A stretch of 64,000 bases of DNA from Sphingomonas sp. Leaf343 (GTDB lineage Bacteria; Pseudomonadota; Alphaproteobacteria; Sphingomonadales; Sphingomonadaceae): contig NZ_LMPG01000001.1 of assembly GCF_001423765.1 (NCBI RefSeq), forward strand, positions 888,523-952,522. The letters are read 5' to 3'. This document shows, piece after piece, positions 61,416 through 64,000 of the stretch (the stretch's first letter is position 1; the number at the start of each line of letters is the position of its first letter). A model generated the notes under the pieces. It worked only from the letters and a program-made list of their open reading frames with translations. It made no database searches and was not told the origin of the DNA. The position numbers and the translations under genes were made by a program.

Positions 61416-62456
61416 TTGGCGCTTTCGCTTTTATCCAAGGCGGCTCTGTGTGTGTGTCCGCCTGCACTGATGGCGACGGCGGTTGCCACGGTCCCTGCTG
61501 CGAAGCGGGTGGTGAATCATGCCACGGCTCCGAAGCCAAAACCCAAGGCCGCATCGCGACCGGCGAGGCCGAACGCCACGCAGCCGCGTCTGGTGAAGGC
61601 GTCGATGCCGCCGCGCGAGTTTATCTGCGATCCCATACTGGGCCCCGGCAGCGGCATCGTCACGGCCCCGATCGTGCCTCTCGTCAGTTTCGCCGCTCCG
61701 ATTCCAGACGAGCCGATCGCCCCGCTGGGTTCGCCCGGCGGCGGGCCGGCGAGCGGCTTCGTTCCGGTAGGGTTCGCGCCGATCGGGACACCGGGCGGCG
61801 GCGGCGGCGGTGTGATCGTCACGCCGACACCGGAACCGACGGCGGTGCCGACGTCGCAGCCCACCCTGGCACCGACGCCGGAGCCGACCGTGGTCCCGAC
61901 GGCGACATCGACGGTGGTGCCGACGCCGCAACCCACTGGTACGCCAACGGCAATCCCGACGCCCCAGCCAACGGTCGTGCCACCGGGGCCACCGGTCGTA
62001 TCGGTGCCGGAGCCATCCGTCTGGCTGATGCTGATCCTGGGGTTCGGCCTGTTGGGTGCCGGACTTCGCCATCGCCGCAACGGGCGTATCTCGGCACGGC
62101 AGGTTGCGCCGCAGGCCGCCGCCGCCACCGCCTTGTGGGCTGGAGCCACGCCGATCGCGGCCGGGGACATGACGGCGACGCTGGCGGCGCACGCCGCTGC
62201 GCAGTCGGCGGGTAGCGGCGTCGCCGGCAAGCTGATGCTGTGTGTGTGCCCGGCGGTGCTGACGGCCGGAGCGGTGATGACCGTCCCGCCCGTCCGCAGC
62301 GCCGTCCATCAGGCAACGAGCCCCGCCCCGGTCCGTCCGATCCGCGATCTGTGCGTCGAGACGCCGTTACCGGTGGAGGGACCCGCTCCGTTCGTCGCCT
62401 CGATCACACCCGCCGACCGGACGGAGACTGCGTCCGCGAGGTCGTCGGCGGGCTGA
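61416..62456 (+). CDS. PEP-CTERM protein with internal sorting signal and duplicated N-terminal module
   Basis: 346 residues from a TTG start at 61416, set by GGAAGGA (61401-61407). The N-terminal module has LLSKAALCVCPPALMATAVA and VNHATAP. A Pro/Thr-rich repeat region follows (about 136-192). VPEPSVW (197-203), a 16-residue helix and RHRR (218-221) form a standard PEP-CTERM signal for exosortase A. Normally the protein would end here, but it goes on for 125 residues. Residues 271-303 (KLMLCVCPAVLTAG, VHQATSP) repeat the N-terminal module. An ATG at 62169, in an ATGA context, could start a separate 95-residue protein. This may be a fusion of two tandem genes. Confidence 0.75.
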   Translation: MALSLLSKAALCVCPPALMATAVATVPAAKRVVNHATAPKPKPKAASRPARPNATQPRLVKASMPPREFICDPILGPGSGIVTAPIVPLVSFAAPIPDEPIAPLGSPGGGPASGFVPVGFAPIGTPGGGGGGVIVTPTPEPTAVPTSQPTLAPTPEPTVVPTATSTVVPTPQPTGTPTAIPTPQPTVVPPGPPVVSVPEPSVWLMLILGFGLLGAGLRHRRNGRISARQVAPQAAAATALWAGATPIAAGDMTATLAAHAAAQSAGSGVAGKLMLCVCPAVLTAGAVMTVPPVRSAVHQATSPAPVRPIRDLCVETPLPVEGPAPFVASITPADRTETASARSSAG

Positions 62457-62552
62457 TCCTGCGGGGGAAGGCTTAACGCGGTGCTGCGATCGCTTTAAAG
62501 AATACTCAACGATGGGTCGTCATGGTGCCTTCTCCACAGGAGGGCATCGATC

Positions 62553-62825
62553 ATGATGGCACAGCGGCGAGCGCCCGGGTCGAGGGCAACGGACCATAGT
62601 GGCCCGCTGGGCGCAATGGCTGCACCGTTCGTTCCCGGTGGCCAGATCGCCGACCTGCAGGCCGAGATCGAACGGCGAATGCGCGCCGACCTCCGCCTGC
62701 CCGCCCCGGACGTCGGAGCCGACCGGATCGAGACGCTGGTTCACCGTCTGTCAGTTGCCGGCGGCTATGTCGCGCTGGCGACCGGCTATGTCGCAGCCGT
62801 AGCCGGGTGGTTCTATCTGGCCTGA
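62553..62825 (+). CDS. Small membrane protein of unknown function
   Basis: 90 residues with AGGAGG (62538-62543) 9 nt before the ATG. A basic N-terminus, an amphipathic middle (IADLQAEIERRMRADLRLP) and one C-terminal membrane helix (about 68-88, AGGYVALATGYVAAVAGWFY). I recognise no family. It lies between the PEP-CTERM gene and the polysaccharide priming transferase, so a part in that pathway is possible. The alternative is that only the good ribosome-binding site makes it look real. Confidence 0.55.
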   Translation: MMAQRRAPGSRATDHSGPLGAMAAPFVPGGQIADLQAEIERRMRADLRLPAPDVGADRIETLVHRLSVAGGYVALATGYVAAVAGWFYLA

Positions 62826-63009
62826 CTGGCCCGCGCGACGAGCGGAGCCCTGGTCGTGCTGCGCTGCCGCAGAAGTCGTTGTCCTTGCTGTTCAGCTTTG
62901 GCACTGTCTGCTAACGCTAGGACAAACTCGGGCCGCAAACGAAGGCCCGGATGAGCGTACAGGGACATCCCGGACTCGCCATTTGGGCCGTGGGCAGGGG
63001 TAGCGAACG

Positions 63010-64000
63010 ATGAACGCCGCGACGCGGGCTATGAAAGGGACACCGATCGACGGCCCCGACGCGCCAATGTCGATGATGTCGCGTCAGGCGCGCCGCTATC
63101 GTTACTATGCGGCGCTTGCCGTCGCGGATGTCATCGCGATCTTCCTGGGCTTTGAAATCGGCGGCATGCTCCGGGTCACGACGCGCTATACCAACGGCTT
63201 TCTGCTGGCGTTGATGACCACGCCCATCTTCCTGTTCTTCTCGTTCAACAACGGCTCCTATGGCAATCAGGCGCTGATCGACTGGCGCACCGGATTGCAG
63301 CGCGCGATCGTGGCGCTGTTCGAGGCGCTGGCCCTCGTGCTGTTCGTCGCGTTCTTCCTCCAGACCAGCTCCGTCGTATCGCGACTGGTGTTCGGCGCCG
63401 GCTCGGCCCTCAGCGGGATGTTCCTGATCGGGGGACGGTGGTTGTTGAACCAGCGCGTCAAGGACGGGCTGGCCGCGATGCGCAGCGAACTGGTGATCCT
63501 CGATCGCTGCGAGATCGAACCGATCCCCGGCGCGCATGTGATCGATGCCGATGCGTTCGGCCTTCGCCCCGATGCGCGTGATCCGATGATGCTGAACCGG
63601 CTGGGCTCGGTGGTGCGCGGGGCCGATTACGTCTTCGTCTGCTGCCGGCTGGAGGATCGTGCCGAATGGGCGCATCTCCTGAAGGGGACCGATGTTCCCG
63701 CGCATGTGATCGCGCCCGAGTTCGACCAGATGGGCGCGACGCGGCTGGGCCGGTTCCACGGCCACTCGACGATGCAGGTGTCGACCGGCGTCATGGATAT
63801 GCGGGACCGTTTCATGAAGCGGACCATGGATCTGGTGCTGACGGTGCCGGCGATCATCGTGCTGACGCCGGTGTTGCTGGCCGTTGCACTGGCGATCAAG
63901 CTCGACAGTCCGGGACCGGTGTTGTTCAGGCAGCAGCGCCTGGGGCGCGGCAATCGCCTGTTCGAGCTGTACAAGTTCCGGTCGATGCGGACCGACCAGT
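63010..64000 (+). CDS. Exopolysaccharide priming glycosylphosphotransferase (GumD/SpsB-like), 3' end outside the window
   Basis: 330 codons are present and the frame is open at the right edge. The translation starts MNAATRAMKGTPIDGPDAPM. Four hydrophobic helices lie in residues 30-145, then a soluble middle, then the sugar transferase domain: KRTMDLVLTVPAII, AIKLDSPGPVLFRQQRLGRG, LYKFRSMRTDQ. An AGGGG lies about 10 nt before the ATG. It should attach the first sugar phosphate to undecaprenyl phosphate for exopolysaccharide. With rfbCBDA nearby it probably opens a sphingan-like cluster to the right. Confidence 0.9.
   Translation, partial: MNAATRAMKGTPIDGPDAPMSMMSRQARRYRYYAALAVADVIAIFLGFEIGGMLRVTTRYTNGFLLALMTTPIFLFFSFNNGSYGNQALIDWRTGLQRAIVALFEALALVLFVAFFLQTSSVVSRLVFGAGSALSGMFLIGGRWLLNQRVKDGLAAMRSELVILDRCEIEPIPGAHVIDADAFGLRPDARDPMMLNRLGSVVRGADYVFVCCRLEDRAEWAHLLKGTDVPAHVIAPEFDQMGATRLGRFHGHSTMQVSTGVMDMRDRFMKRTMDLVLTVPAIIVLTPVLLAVALAIKLDSPGPVLFRQQRLGRGNRLFELYKFRSMRTDQ

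Noticed and set aside
62896-62911. Possible sigma-54 promoter before the right-hand priming transferase (TTGGCACTGTCTGCT)
   Set aside because: The GG and GC elements are 8 nt apart instead of the required 10, so PrsR/RpoN control cannot be argued.

Overview
The window is GC-rich alphaproteobacterial chromosome. Its gene content and order point to a sphingomonad, most likely Sphingomonas sensu lato. The clues are a DivL-type kinase joined to tsaE, amgK, murU, addB, addA and trxA; a CIRCE-controlled groESL; the XrtA/PEP-CTERM regulatory set prsK-prsR-prsT; a TorF-type porin; a PEP-CTERM protein; and a dTDP-rhamnose cluster beside a GumD/SpsB-like priming transferase. I see no rRNA, tRNA, CRISPR array, insertion sequence or prophage. 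Almost all of it reads as core or lineage-core chromosome.

Layout. 1-11.1 kb (+): tightly overlapping operon for cell-cycle signalling, tRNA t6A modification, MurNAc recycling, recombinational repair (AddAB) and thioredoxin. 11.2-17.2 kb (-): GST, argJ, acnA and the rplJ-rplL operon with its leader and 3' hairpins. 17.5-23.1 kb (+): succinyl-CoA:acetoacetate CoA transferase with an embedded DUF5076 gene, a GST, leuC, a 35-residue peptide, leuD and a quinone reductase. 23.1-25.6 kb (-): GNAT and SppA. 25.8-30.1 kb (+): MATE exporter, groESL and a Uma2 gene. 30.1-38.9 kb: mannose-1-phosphate guanylyltransferase (-), divergent from the XrtA-associated glycosyltransferase, PrsK, PrsR, PrsT and an AAA ATPase (+). 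38.9-42.8 kb (-): porin, small exported protein, DUF2807 protein and ABC-F ATPase. 42.9-46.1 kb: PepSY protein, an unrecognised protein with a deamidase-like Cys/His pattern, and a PhoP/PhoQ-like pair. 46.2-49.6 kb (-): LLM oxidoreductase and an S8 autotransporter protease. 49.9-53.1 kb (+): pyrimidine nucleotidase, dapD, glpX, CPBP protein. 53.2-57.1 kb: tyrosine/homogentisate catabolism (hpd, hmgA, maiA) with a divergent MarR regulator and paired operators. 57.1-60.5 kb (-): rfbCBDA. 60.6-64 kb: CAP protein, a PEP-CTERM protein of odd architecture, a small membrane protein and the start of a polysaccharide priming transferase that runs off the window.

How the parts fit. Several genes serve the cell surface: MurNAc recycling, GDP-mannose and dTDP-rhamnose supply, two priming phosphoglycosyl transferases and the Prs regulators that in other bacteria couple exopolysaccharide to exosortase A. 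The exosortase itself is not in the window, but a candidate PEP-CTERM substrate is.

The least explained signals are these: a perfect 22-bp inverted repeat burying the ribosome-binding site of the DUF2807 gene; the internal PEP-CTERM signal followed by a second copy of the protein's own N-terminal module; the DivL-like protein lacking both the phospho-acceptor His and the N-box Asn; the Cys116/His133 protein at 43.2-43.9 kb; and long tandem hairpins 3' of groEL and rplL.
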